A DNA stretch of 64,000 nt from Poronia punctata (taxonomy: Eukaryota > Ascomycota > Sordariomycetes > Xylariales > Xylariaceae): positions 249,886 through 313,885 of the forward strand of contig MU401460.1 of the NCBI GenBank assembly GCA_022579005.1, written 5' to 3'. Both the position numbers and the translations under genes were made by a program. How positions within the stretch are numbered: the stretch's first letter is position 1; the number at the start of each line of letters is the position of its first letter. The notes below the pieces were generated by a model. It saw only the letters and a list, made by a program, of their open reading frames with translations, was not told the origin of the DNA and did no database searches. This document shows, one piece after another, positions 24,096 through 35,156 of the stretch.

Positions 24096-25464
24096 CATAA
24101 GGTATAAATGCAATACATATAGAAGTGATAGGGCCCTTACCTTAACCGGTAGGTGCAATTTACTAAATTTACATTGGTGTGAGTTTAGGAAAACGAACAG
24201 TCGGCTCTATCGTCCGCCGTATTACCTAGCGCAGAAAGCCACGAGTATTAAGCGCCGCCAAGTTGACTTTTTTTTTCTCTCAAGGACAATCACCATGTCG
24301 CTACCATCTAAGCACGTACATACGGTGTACATGTACATTTCATTCTTGATTCGCTCTGTTTACAAAAGCTTTCCGGGGCTAGACTAGGTAGACTATTTAG
24401 ACCCAGGCACTATCTGATATCTAAGGTTAGACTAAAGTACCTACAATAGTATTCAAGTTCGCTTGCGTCTAATTTCTTACATACGTGTAGCGCTTAACAA
24501 AGTAGTAAGTACAAACAATAGATTGTGTGCGCTTGTACATGTAAATAAAATAAAAGAACCTACCTTATTTAACCTCAGGTACGTAAGATAGCAATTTGGC
24601 AGACTTGAAGAAAAATTGCAGAGGCTTATCATTTCTTGTTGTACGTGTATGGAACGGAAACTCGCGTCTTGGTTTCAAAAATGTTGATTGATGGAGAAAT
24701 AATGTTTTATCTGGCATGGAAGTACGTGTAAGTGTAAGTAAAGTATCGAGTCTATGAAATGAAAAGAGAAGATGTTGTTGCGGCACGGGGGGAATGGCAT
24801 GGCATGGCAGGACTATGCCCCACATTGTGGCTGACGCTATGCGGCCCCGGTCCCTTGCAAACGGGTAATCAAAAGCCGGCATCAAGGGGTTGGAAGGATC
24901 GTGTGTCGTGGGTGTCAGGGTGAGCACTGCATGCATCCATGCATGAGGAAACAAAAAACAGGTAACGACGTAGCATTTCTAATCGAATCCCTCCCTCCAC
25001 CATCAAGCAACAGGTGTAATTTCACAATGTGTAATATTTTGTAATAAGCTAGGTTAGGTTAAAACTGAAGCAATCCCAGCCCAGACATGATACGATGTAC
25101 AAGTAAGCAAGTAAGTAGATGGATAAGACCCCGACCGATCAACCCATATAATAACCCATATAACCAAAAACGTCTCCGCTATTGTACCCCGCGTATTTCT
25201 GTACTCTTCGGTCCCGAATAGATGAAGAAAAATAAGGAGCACCTAAGCTTTTTAGAACTGGATGATGTTAAATAAATGGGAATGAAACGTATGATGAAAC
25301 GTGTGTGACGAGTCAGTGGGTACGAATCCATTGATGATATCTCTCGTGTCTAAACAAGGCCTCCAACGCCGGCTGGGAAAAATCGAATTACACACTAGGT
25401 AGTTCTTTCGTTGTACATCTCTAAGAAAAAAGGAGGGGGTGAGGGGACGGATCGACATCTATGC

Positions 25465-27503
25465 CTATCGATGGGATGACCCCGGCAACTCGTGACTGGG
25501 GTTAGGCGATGGCTGCCGTGCCGCCGCAGCACCCGTCTGAGGATCGTACGGGACCGGCAGTTCGGACGCGATACCGGATGCTGGCAGCTCTGCGCTGTAT
25601 TGCTGAGCATAACCGCCCGGATACTGTTGTGGGTATTGTTGAGGATATTGTTGCGGATACTGTTGTTGACCGTAAACGCTCGGGTTCACCGAATTGGGGC
25701 TGTGCGTGTAGGCTTGCGTCATGTTCGGGCTGGTCGTGTTGTCGTTGTTCTTCACCGGTTCGTAGTATCCATGCTGGGATGTCCCGTACGTTCCTGTTCC
25801 CGGAGCTGGAGCCGGTGCTTCGTGTGCTCCGTACGTCGACCCGGCCGATGGCGCAGTGTTTTTGGCAGCGGCCGCAGCCTTGCGGCGACGGTAGAATAGG
25901 AAAGCGACAAGTCCAATGACAGCAAGAGCTCCTACGGCAACTCCAACACCGATGCCGGCTTTGGCTCCAGACGAAAGGCCTTCTTCCTCCGGGTCTGCGC
26001 CAGCCTCGGGGGAAGTGGACTGGTCTGGGGTAAGAGGAGTGACAGCTTGTCCACCATCGATATCTTGGCGTGTCAAAGCTTTCCACTAGAAATAAAAATA
26101 AAAAGTTAGCAAGCATGAACTAAGCGGCCAAGATTTGACGAAACCTGTGGAATACGTACAGAGCCAGCCCATGATTCTTTCCAGTCATTTTCACTGGCCT
26201 TGATCTCGTCGTCATTTTCCCATAACGCGATAACTTCGGGAGTAGGGATGTTCGGGCCAGGTGCTTGGGCGAGCCACCATTTCTTTTGGCCCCAATGGGC
26301 CCCGACAAATGCGTCCTGAAGAAAAGCTCGGCCTAGCGTAAATTGACTGCTTGACCCGGTGTAACATGGGAAATATTGCACGTCGCTGTCGACGAGCGGC
26401 TCAGTCAAAGTGAGGTTTAGATGACGGAAAGGGACCGAAATAGTGACATGTCTTGTGTTGGAGCCCGCAGTGAAGGTGAAGTCCAGACTGGAGGCTGAGC
26501 TGACGATCTGCGAGTATTTCGCGTCGTCCTCCTTCCAGATGTACAAACCCAGACCCTCGTTATAGGTGACGGGTAGGTGTTCCGCGATGGCGTCGCAGGT
26601 CGATTTCGGCAGAGTGAGGTACGGGGAGCAACCGTCGACAGAGACTTTGATGCCGCCGGTGCTGATGGACGCATTGTTGGCTGCCAAGAGACCATTTTTA
26701 GATTTGAACTCCCACGGCGACTCGCCCTCTACGACATTGATGCTGATATCCTTTAGAGGAATCGGCTTGTTATAGTCATCCTCCTCGGTCAGGATATCCC
26801 CTATTATGCGATTCTGATCGTAACCTCCAAAGATCAGGGAGCCCGGCATCGGCGGGTCGGCGGAGCCAATGTGCATGGCGAACGAATTCGACGGAATTTG
26901 ATCTTTCCAGTTCAGCCAGCCGGGCGCCAGACTGGCGTTGATCAGAGGCCCGCCGTAGCCTGGCGTGAAAGACTGATTAACAGTGTCGGGTGCTCCTATC
27001 CCCAAACAACCGACGGATAAAGGATAGTATTGCTGGTTCGGGTACACGGCATACGCGTTGGAAATTAAAGCGAGAGAGGTATTCGGCACAAATAGGTCCC
27101 CGAGAACCATGTTATCGATCCACGATGTCGCATCATCCCCTACCACATCCAAGCCTTGCATGTAGTTTGGGCCGGGCATCCACTGGATTTGCCCATCCGA
27201 GCCCGTGTTGTCGACCTGAGACCGTTCCTTGTTGTAGAGGCGCGCCTTCGAGGCAGTACACGTCGCGTTTTGTGAACAGTAGTCGCTTGTGAGGATGTAG
27301 CTTTGGAATTCGTGGCCGGGATATAAGGCCAATGTCTGGTCCGTCCCCAACGTTACCTCGACTGCAGGCCATGGCCCGTCTGGGCCGTAAGTCCTGTCGG
27401 ACCATGTCGCGGAATAGGGAACGATGTCATCTGCCACGACCCTCGATACGACGGCGAGGTAGCCGAGAAGAGACAGAGGTAGAGAAACCGATGAAGGAGC
27501 CAT
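25465..27503 (-). CDS. Membrane-anchored pepsin-like aspartyl protease homologue, probably inactive
   Basis: Two exons, 27503-26160 and 26085-25465, encode 654 residues. A signal peptide (about 1-24) precedes an A1-family two-lobed fold. Recognisable segments include WPAVEVTLGTDQ, LSVGCLGIGAP, PGSLIFGGYDQNRIIGD, LTLPKSTCDAIAEHLPVTY and FTLGRAFLQDAFV. The expected first DTG motif is replaced by YPGHE (about residues 61-65). The second reads VDGCS rather than DTGS/DSGT (about residue 288), so proteolysis is unlikely. A Ser/Thr/Glu stalk is followed by a membrane helix (about 491-513, GIGVGVAVGALAVIGLVAFL) and an RRRK stop-transfer. The cytosolic tail is disordered and carries PQQY repeats. It may be a cell-surface binding or sensor-like protein. 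The start was chosen eight codons inside the longest frame, where the signal peptide begins. Confidence 0.85.
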
Positions 27504-30500
27504 GTTGGACAGGCCCATCACAAACAAGGCGCGAGTAGCGCAGTAGACGATAGAGCTGCAAAACAGATACCTAACCTACACGAAAGGAAGACACGATGGC
27601 AGACGGGAGACAAGAAAGGAAACTAGTCTAGGTAGGAAGACACGCACAGTCTTCACAGAACGAGGATGGAGAAGATGACCGATCAGGTGGGGGACTGAAA
27701 AGAGAAAGACTCAAGAGAGCTCAAGATTTGCCCATCAAAGGTACGAATACCTGGGGTCCATCTCTCGGAACGGGTCTACGAGTAGGTTAGGAGGCAGTGT
27801 GAGCTTAACAATTCTTGCCAAGTCGACCCGAGTCCTGTAAGTACCCGATAGTACATCGATCAACTGACAGCCTTGTTATGAAACGGCCGCATCTCTTGCT
27901 CGATAGCCATTGGGAACGCTGTATTGGGCGGCGAACACACGAACTAACCAAGGTAGTCTTGGTACTTACTGTCGTCAATGGACTGTCGAGGTAGGGAATC
28001 AAAGTACATCCATTAAAACCTAGCACGCGCCTAGCCATTTGCGTTAGGAGTCAAGATGAAGCCTATCCCGGTCCGCATTATTTCACTCGAAGGATGCTAA
28101 TGCCAGAGACGTTAGCCCGTTTCGAATAAGATGGTCGTGGTCGACCACATGTTGCACGTAGGTACTACTACGTAGTCCAGTAGGGTGTCGGGATAGCCTC
28201 AGACTTGGCAAACTTTGCGCATCAGCCTGGCGGTCATGGATCTTTCGAATGAGCCCGAGATAACCCTCTTCCAGAAGAGTAAAATTTCTCTAGCTTGACA
28301 AAGACTCGTCTTGACAGAGGAACGGATTCATCTTGCTTCAGCCTTCAGCCTCCCTCGCGTGAAACGTGTGTACGTATAATACGACGTTGTACAAAGTGAC
28401 CGAGGCAGGCACGGCAGGCTAGGAAAGCGCCCAGTAGGTAAGGTACAGGGGAAATTAGAAAAGAGGTGGAGGTTGCTTCCCCCCTTGACGGCGACGCTCC
28501 CGATCCACAACGAGGAATAGGGGACTGGTTTGTCAGCGTGAAAGGGTAGCCCCACTTCCAATTTCAGTCCTGCAGCGATTTACAGGGCTATGGTAGGGCT
28601 CACCCAAGTCTTGGCCACGAGTTAGAGGTTTCGGGGATTGGTCGCCAGGCTAAAATGAATGAGCTGAGTTTTTAAGCTACCAACCTACTGCTGGACAGCT
28701 GGTCGCCAAATCTCGTGGTTCACAGACTGAGCAGATAGTAGGAGGTACCTACAGAAGAGCTACCTAGCGAATACCAATAGCGCTGTTAGGAATCGAACCC
28801 AACTCACTACTTAGATAATGTCACTACATCAAGTCCTACAGAGTACTGCCTTTTAGTCAAGCAAACTAGTACGCATAAGCGCTGACAAGCTCCAAAAAAC
28901 AATAACCTGCAGAACGAGAGAGGTACTTTTCTCGTATTCCTAGAGCCTGTCATAGTAATTTGTACGGAGGTCAATTTGCAGTTAACTTGGCTAAGGAATT
29001 TTGTTCTCAAGGTCTGCCTCAGAATACTATATAAGCCTTCATACGGCTTAATGAAAATGAAGTCCTGGTGAAAAAGTAAAGCAGACATTTGGGATGAGAG
29101 AGCCGAGCGATCATTGTCGACAACAGTATTGAAATAGTATGACCGCAGCGGCTGTGGAAATACTTGGAGTGGACATGGTAAGCTTTTCCGTTAGGGCCTA
29201 ACCTTAGGTTAGTATTTCCATGTACTGTGTAAGTAAGTATGGTATGTTCTCCGGTCGGGGTTTGGTGGGCCTATAATTTCGGTCTTGCGGCAGACCACTA
29301 CATTAGTCCTAGGAGATACCGCATAATCTTATTCTGTATATTACTATAAATAAGTACCTGATACCTCAGCTATATCTACTCGCTTGGCACGTGATTGTAA
29401 TACACAGCTCTAAACAATCCATAGTGTGATGGTCCGGAAATATGAGTAGATGGGACGGGAATTTGAACGCTGTATTGTAGATAGATATGCAAAGATGGGT
29501 GGTTTGCATATGTGTAAAGCCTCCCATCACAAGTAGAAGTTATCTACGACGCTGGGTTGGCTTGGATAGGGTTGGGACATGTTGAACGCTAAGAATCCCC
29601 AGGCCCGGAGCGGGGAGGAGGACTAGGTAAGTACCTATCTGACAGACCCCTACCTACCTAGTTGACACTATTCAGGAAAGTGGGAATTATCGTACTCGTA
29701 GTTGGGCACTTGGGGAGGTTCAAATTATGTGTACGTGTATCAGGTAAGTAGTTAACAGCGCCAAAGTCATCGCCGAAGCACAGCTCAACAATACTTTATG
29801 ATAATGTGATAGGGAAATTACGATAGTTTTGACCAACTTTGTATGTACGATCGGTCTACTGAGTAGACGACGACCAGCCCGCCAGACAAGGCCCGAAAAG
29901 TTCTTCCCAGCATTACCACAGCCCATGTGCCATCACGTAGGTGGCTGGCGACAGCGCTTATTTCTCGGTATTCCAAAAAAAAAAGAACCCCCAGGGTCCT
30001 GTGCTTTTCTTGCAACCCGCAAGGTAGATTAGATAAGTAATCCCGGCTTGGCTATTAAACTTGCTATCAAATGTATCACGTACAGGAGTCAGGGTATCAG
30101 GTTAACACATGCAACACCTTCAGCGTTTGACACATATGAACTAACCTTTGGCATGTAGGTTAAGTCTTTTTCTAAAGAGCTTACAATAAATAGTAAGGCA
30201 TAATATTTACCTATATTTTACTTACAACGACCACATCTTTCAGATCTATCACAGAAACACTAGGCTTCAGCCCTATGATCATGAAGTATTGAATCTACTG
30301 TGTACATACATACATACATTACCGTGTGGTGCCCTTAATTGGAGACGATCACCGTAATGATCTAGGCTTTTGGCACCGTCTTGAAATTTCTGTGACCGTC
30401 TCTATAATCTAAGACAATTACAGTGATGTTTTTCTATGGTATACTGTCTTTTTTGATTTGATAGTCTCTTAATAGGTATAATCTCCAAAAATGAAAACGA

Positions 30501-30527
30501 TCTTAGGCTAGATAAAACGGTCTTGGC

Positions 30528-30638
30528 CAGCTAAAAATGGTCTTGGCAGCCAAAGTGGTCTCCGGCAGCCAAAGTGGTCTCCGTTAGCTAAAGTGGTCTC
30601 TGTCAGCCAAAGTGGTCTCCGTTAGCCAAAGTGGTATT
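30528..30638. repeat. 20-bp minisatellite (AGCCAAAGTGGTCTCCGTTA type)
   Basis: Five to six tandem copies with small variations (TCCGGC, TCCGTT, TCTGTC). Confidence 0.85.
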
Positions 30639-30700
30639 TACAGACCTATTTACCTACCTACCTACCTACCTACATAACATACCTAGTCGGCGCAGCTATT

Positions 30701-30840
30701 CCAACACCTTTGCAGCCATACCTACACCTTTGCAGCCGACCTTTGCAGCCGATTTAATCAGACCTACACCTACGCAGCCAGACCTACACCTTCGCAGCCA
30801 GACCTACACCTCCGCAGCCAGACCTACACCTTTGCAGCCG
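30701..30840. repeat. 20-bp minisatellite (GACCTACACCTTCGCAGCCA type)
   Basis: Four near-perfect 20-bp units at 30761-30840, each differing at one or two positions, preceded by degenerate copies from about 30701. A CTACAC hexanucleotide run follows at about 30920-30950. Confidence 0.85.
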
Positions 30841-31017
30841 ACCTAGCCAAGGAGAATCCCTGCCTGCGCGGCCGGATCTAGCCATACCAAGGGCCAGCCC
30901 GCGCAGCCGAATCAAGCCATACCTACACCTACACCTACACCTACACTTACAATTGCAATTGCAATTACAATTACTTTTCAAAACACGTAAGGTATAATGT
31001 TAATTAACCCTTTGCGC

Positions 31018-31115
31018 GTATATATAATAATGACCTGCGTAGTATAGTAGTTAAAGTACCTAGCATGTAATAATGATATAATATGTGTAAACTACCAGTT
31101 CGAACCTTGACCCTT

Positions 31116-31157
<42 letters not shown>
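31018..31157 (+). mobile_element. Putative tRNA-derived SINE with A40 tail
   Basis: A segment with a tRNA-like RNA polymerase III promoter ends in 40 consecutive A (31118-31157). The A-box-like part is GCGTAGTATAGTAGTTAAAG (from about 31037). The B-box-like part is AGTTCGAACCT (31097-31107). Spacing of about 55 nt fits an intronless or loop-expanded tRNA. The order (A box, B box, poly-A) is that of a tRNA-derived SINE integrated as a retro-copy. The cloverleaf is degenerate, so it is not a functional tRNA. No clear target-site duplication was identified by eye. The exact 5' end is uncertain. Confidence 0.5.
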
Positions 31158-31160
<3 letters not shown>

Positions 31161-31960
31161 AGTGAAAAATTAAAGTACAGTATAAATAGTATTAATAAGT
31201 CACATCTACTGTATACATACAGTATAAGATATGGCTATAAGAATATTTCTTTTTTTAATTCATAATTTTTTCTGAGACGGTCTCCATCTGGAGACGATCA
31301 CCAAAAGATTAGACCGTCTCAGAATTAGTACTGTCTTTGCTGTAGGACGCGCAGCTGATCATGACCACCTGGAGATCGTCTCGCGATTTGGAGATCATCA
31401 CTGTGATCGTCTCCCACAGAGGGTGCCACACGGTAATGTACATATATTAAGCAGTAGGTATATGCCCAATGTATAAAGGTACACCGTTCAGTACACGGTA
31501 GTTACCCACTGTAGACACCTACCTCCGTACTGTGTGCCGCCTAAAGAGGCTGACAGGGGGACAGCTAGTTCTGCAAACCGTAGCCCCGGCTAATAGGTAA
31601 CTGGGGGCCCACTGTGGATAGTGGCCCGTACCTCCTGCACGGAAACTGTTGCGTGCCAAGCTGGCCTGAACGATTCAGCTTCATCATCGCATCTACTGAG
31701 TAAAGTTATCGACATCATCATACCTACCCTTTAGCCCCTAACTTAACCTACCGGTACCACAACTCATTCGAAAACGGGCTTTACTTTCAGAGCAGCATCG
31801 AATATTTCCACTGCGACGCATTTTCCTCGGAGACCGATGCTGTAGAACCGCGACCGTAGGGACATCTCTATCGGCTTTTCAAAGATTGAGACATCCTCAA
31901 TTGAACCCTAAGACATAGCTGGATTTAACTTCTAGTCTCACCTACCCATTATCAACAACC

Positions 31961-33285
31961 ATGGCACCGCTTTGGGGATCGTCCTGGTCTTCGACCTGGG
32001 GCTCCCTATCTGGATATACTCAAGTACAGAGCAAGGAATCCGAAAGCACGTCTGGCGGCGATGCCCTCAAGCCTAGCTTAGCGCAAATCTTGACGTCGAA
32101 ACGTATACGATATACCGGCTCTGCTCTCGCTATCGTCGGTCTATTCTTCCTCGCCTTCCACAACTACGAGCAGCTTCCGAGCATGGCCAACATGCGCGGC
32201 AGCACCAGTGGTTCTTCCTCTGTCGTGGACCCCAACAAAGACTGCCCACCCGCCGTAGTACCGTCGTTTGACTCGGCTTCTGTTGACTGGTCTCGTTACG
32301 CCTACACCCAATATGTCACGAACAAGGAGTATCTTTGCAATTCAGTCATGATTTTCGAAACCCTACATCGTCTGAAGGCCAAGGCCGAACTTGCCATGAT
32401 GTATCCCGACTACATGATGGACCCGAAGGAGACGAATCCCGATTCCGCCGAAGCAAAGTTGCTTGTGAAGGCGCGCGACAAATACAATGTCAAACTGGAG
32501 CCCGTGAGCATTCAGCGAAGAAACGGCGGAGATGGTGAGTATTTCCCCATGTCCAGCTGTATGTGTGTGGTGTGCTTGAGTGATGTTGACTAACTTTCTA
32601 CAGCGACCTGGGCCGAATCATTCACCAAACTGTTGGCCTTCAACCAAACGCAATACCAACGTGTTCTACACGTCGACTCGGATGCCACCATACTCCAGAC
32701 CATGGATGAACTCTTCCTCTTGCCACCTTGCCCCGTCGCCATGCCTCGTGCATATTGGCTTTTCCCCAAAGACAAAATATTGTCGTCGCAGCTGATGCTC
32801 CTCCAACCGAGCGAGGTGGAGTTCGATCGCGTGATGAAGAAGGTGGAATCGTCTGCCAACAACGACTACGATATGGAAATAGTAAACCAGCTCTATGGCG
32901 ATACGGCAATGATCCTACCCCATCGGCCCTACGATTTGTTGACGGGCGAATTCCGTGGTGAGAATCACGAAAACTACCTCGGCACAGATCGCGAAGAGTT
33001 CGACCCCATCACCATCTACAACGAGGCCAAATATCTCCACTTCTCGGACTGGCCGGCCCCTAAGCCGTGGATTTCCATGTCTGAAGGCACACGCCAGAGC
33101 ACACAACCGCAGTGTGTCACCAAAGATGGCCGGGAGGATTGTACCGCCAGGGACCTCTGGAACGGTTTTTATAGCGAGTTTAGCGAACGTCGATCGGTAA
33201 GCCACCCCCTGATTCCAGCTTCGAAGATGTGTTACTAACGATGAAACAGAAGGTTTGCGACACGAGTTCCAGGAGCAGAAGATGA
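31961..33285 (+). CDS. GT8-type glycosyltransferase, Golgi type II membrane protein
   Basis: Exons 31961-32534, 32604-33196 and 33250-33285 give 400 residues. A cytosolic N-terminus is followed by a single membrane anchor (about 51-67, YTGSALAIVGLFFLAF) and a luminal catalytic domain. The DxD metal/nucleotide-sugar motif is in HVDSDATILQTMDELFLLPP (D216, D218), assembled just after the first intron. Downstream family features include PRAYWLFPKDKILSSQLMLL, DYDMEIVNQLYGD and YLHFSDWPAPKPW. The pattern resembles fungal glucose N-acetyltransferase (GNT1-like) members of GT8, which add GlcNAc to Golgi mannans; the exact donor and acceptor are not proven. The last exon encodes only eleven residues (KVCDTSSRSRR). 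Both introns have GT-AG ends and CTAAC branch sites. Confidence 0.87.
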
Positions 33286-35156
33286 TTTTAGAGTTGGTTT
33301 CCATGTTGCTTAGAGATTGCTGTTTAACAAGCTGAAATTCGGAACTTGGATCTTCCGATTGTACTTTACGCGTCACGATATACGATTCATTATTTTACAG
33401 CAGTAGATACCACAGGCTTGTTATCTACGCCATTGTGGGTGTATTAGGTTCATCCGTACCTAGTCTATACGTCCAAGATAGGCGTGGTGACTTCGACAAT
33501 ACTTGGCCCCCCCCCCCCCCTCGAGGTGGCCGGAAAAGTGTGTCCATCCCATCCAGGTATTTCAAAAGTTGTTGGTAGCAATTAGGGCTTTGCGCAGGGA
33601 AATCTAGGAGCAATAATATGGCTGGGGAGTCGGTATGATGGGACAAGGGAGGATATAAACAAGCAATATGTATCGGTATCGCGGAGACTTTCGTTTAATA
33701 CTTGACTTTTTTCGACTACTTTTCTACCTTGCCTACTTTACAACCCTGTGAACGATTGATTATGTTATTGATGGGATATAACACAAGACTTATCGCTGGT
33801 TTGTCAATTTCCGATATACTCGTAGTAAACGGAGATGGAAGGGGATACACCGGATCGTGATAGGAAGCCCTAGAAAGTTAGAAGGTGTAAAGGGTAAATA
33901 AATAAATAAATTGTTAGGTTATGGGAGATATAAGGGAGATTGTCAACTTAGCAATGTGATAGGTAGGTAGGCGAGGTTGTCCAGACTTCTCCGGATGCGG
34001 CCCGCTGGGGTTTACCTACTCGTACCTAGGTACTTAAGTCTTAAATATCGGACGAGTTTTCGGGGGCGACTTTGGGAGATGTGACTTAATTAACTTAACC
34101 TACCCCTACCTACCTAATCTATCTATCTACTATAAGTATCTAGTAGACAAGTTTAAAGGAAGAAAAAAAAAGATGGTGCAATAAAGTCCGTAGAAAACTT
34201 TGAGTGCTTTTACTTACAGGCATCAAATATCAATTTGTGACATACAAGTACATGTAAAAGTGATGTAGAACCTACAGATATATAGTGGGGCTAATAGCAT
34301 GTTTCAATAATAGATGGAATTCAGAGTCAGGAAATAGGTATCTATTGATTACAAAATAAGGGCAAGTAATTATTCAGGAATAAGTTTGTACCTAGCTGGG
34401 TAGACAAAGGATGACTGGGGGGCCTTAAAAGTCGTGTTTGCTATTTCTGTGGGGCCCGGGCAAATGGTTAGTCCCGATATACTAGGGCCGGGTTGGGCCG
34501 GGTCGGGCCGGGACCGGAGCCGGGGGTTGGAAAACCTACGGTTGCCATACCGGCCCGACCTGTATAGCCTCTACGTACCAAAGGTAGGTACATCAATGAG
34601 CTCTTCAATCTCCCATGACGTACATTTCTTTCCTAACGCCCCTTTTTGGTTCCTTTCATATGTACCTTGCCTAGTCTTATTCATTGTCTATTCATCATTG
34701 CACATCCAGATACTTATTTTGTCTGAAATCAAGATAGTTTGCGAGAGATATGCGTTCTAGTAGTGGATAGGTACCTAAGTATCACCGGTAGGTACTATCA
34801 CCTATACAAGTGGCTACTATCTACTTAGTAAGTACCCCAGTATTGACTACCTCTGATATCTGAGAGTCTCCAGGCCCCAGGGCTTGCAGTCATGGAGATT
34901 TTGGCATGGCTTATTGTAAATTTCACTTCACATATCTTAAGGGATGAGATGGCACATGAGCTTACAATATGCGGTAGGTATGTCATCCTGTAGTTAACCA
35001 TATATATATAGTGTATAATTTCATCCATTTTATGGACATACATGGGGCGAGGGATGGTAGTTAGCCCTGGCTCTTCAGGATGGGCTGGTACAAAGTCCTG
35101 ATAAGCTGCGATCGCAGTGTCAGTGATAGTCATCAACCAGGAGGACAAGGGCGGGA
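33286..35156. other. Intergenic region between GT8 and HET-ankyrin-vWA genes
   Basis: No gene is supported. It contains a poly-C run near 33507-33520, several TAGGTA/TACCTA words (33961-34045, 34100-34125, 34760-34835) and short GGGCCGG repeats at 34485-34515. Confidence 0.5.

Larger units (their letters stand above)
23479..24221. mobile_element. Non-autonomous DNA transposon (MITE-like), 743 bp
   Basis: Terminal inverted repeats of 33 bp at 23479-23511 and 24189-24221 match at 31 of 33 positions. Both begin TACGGCGGACGATAGAG; the two mismatches are C/T transitions. The element is flanked on both sides by TTACC (23474-23478 and 24222-24226), a possible 5-bp target-site duplication. Alternatively the ends are TA|CGGCGG...CCGCCG|TA with a TA duplication as in Tc1/mariner elements. 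The interior is AT-rich, has no open frame for a transposase, and is mostly two tandem-repeat arrays. It cannot move by itself. Confidence 0.75.
22859..25464. other. Intergenic region with a MITE-like element
   Basis: No gene is supported. A TIR-bounded AT-rich element with internal tandem repeats lies at 23479-24221 and is described separately. The 24565-24954 (-) frame is low-complexity and unconvincing. Confidence 0.5.
30315..31440. mobile_element. TIR-bounded repeat element (about 1.1 kb, non-autonomous)
   Basis: The two ends are inverted copies over roughly 50 bp. Both start TACATTACCGTGTGG (15 of 15 identical) and share an internal GGAGACGATCAC block and ATGATCT. The ends read TA|CATTACC...GGTAATG|TA, consistent with a TA target duplication. 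Subterminal GAGAC/GTCTC words occur many times in both orientations. No transposase frame is present. The interior consists of two 20-bp minisatellites, a CTACAC microsatellite and a SINE-like insertion. Confidence 0.55.
27504..31960. other. Long intergenic region with a repeat island
   Basis: No protein gene is supported. The stretch 27.5-30.3 kb holds only short frames and TAGGTA words. Mobile and tandem repeats occupy 30315-31440. The last 500 bp should include the GT8 promoter. Confidence 0.5.

Noticed and set aside
24565..24954. Minus-strand 129-codon open frame
   Set aside because: Composition is low-complexity, with no family signature, splice sites or start context.
28770..28860. tRNA-like B box on the minus strand (GGGTTCGATTCC)
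   Set aside because: The T-arm folds, but no matching 5' acceptor strand, D-arm or anticodon arm is found; at most a tRNA relic.
30301..31440. CRISPR-like array impression from regularly spaced 20-bp repeats
   Set aside because: Units are contiguous tandem minisatellites without unique spacers, in a eukaryotic genome.
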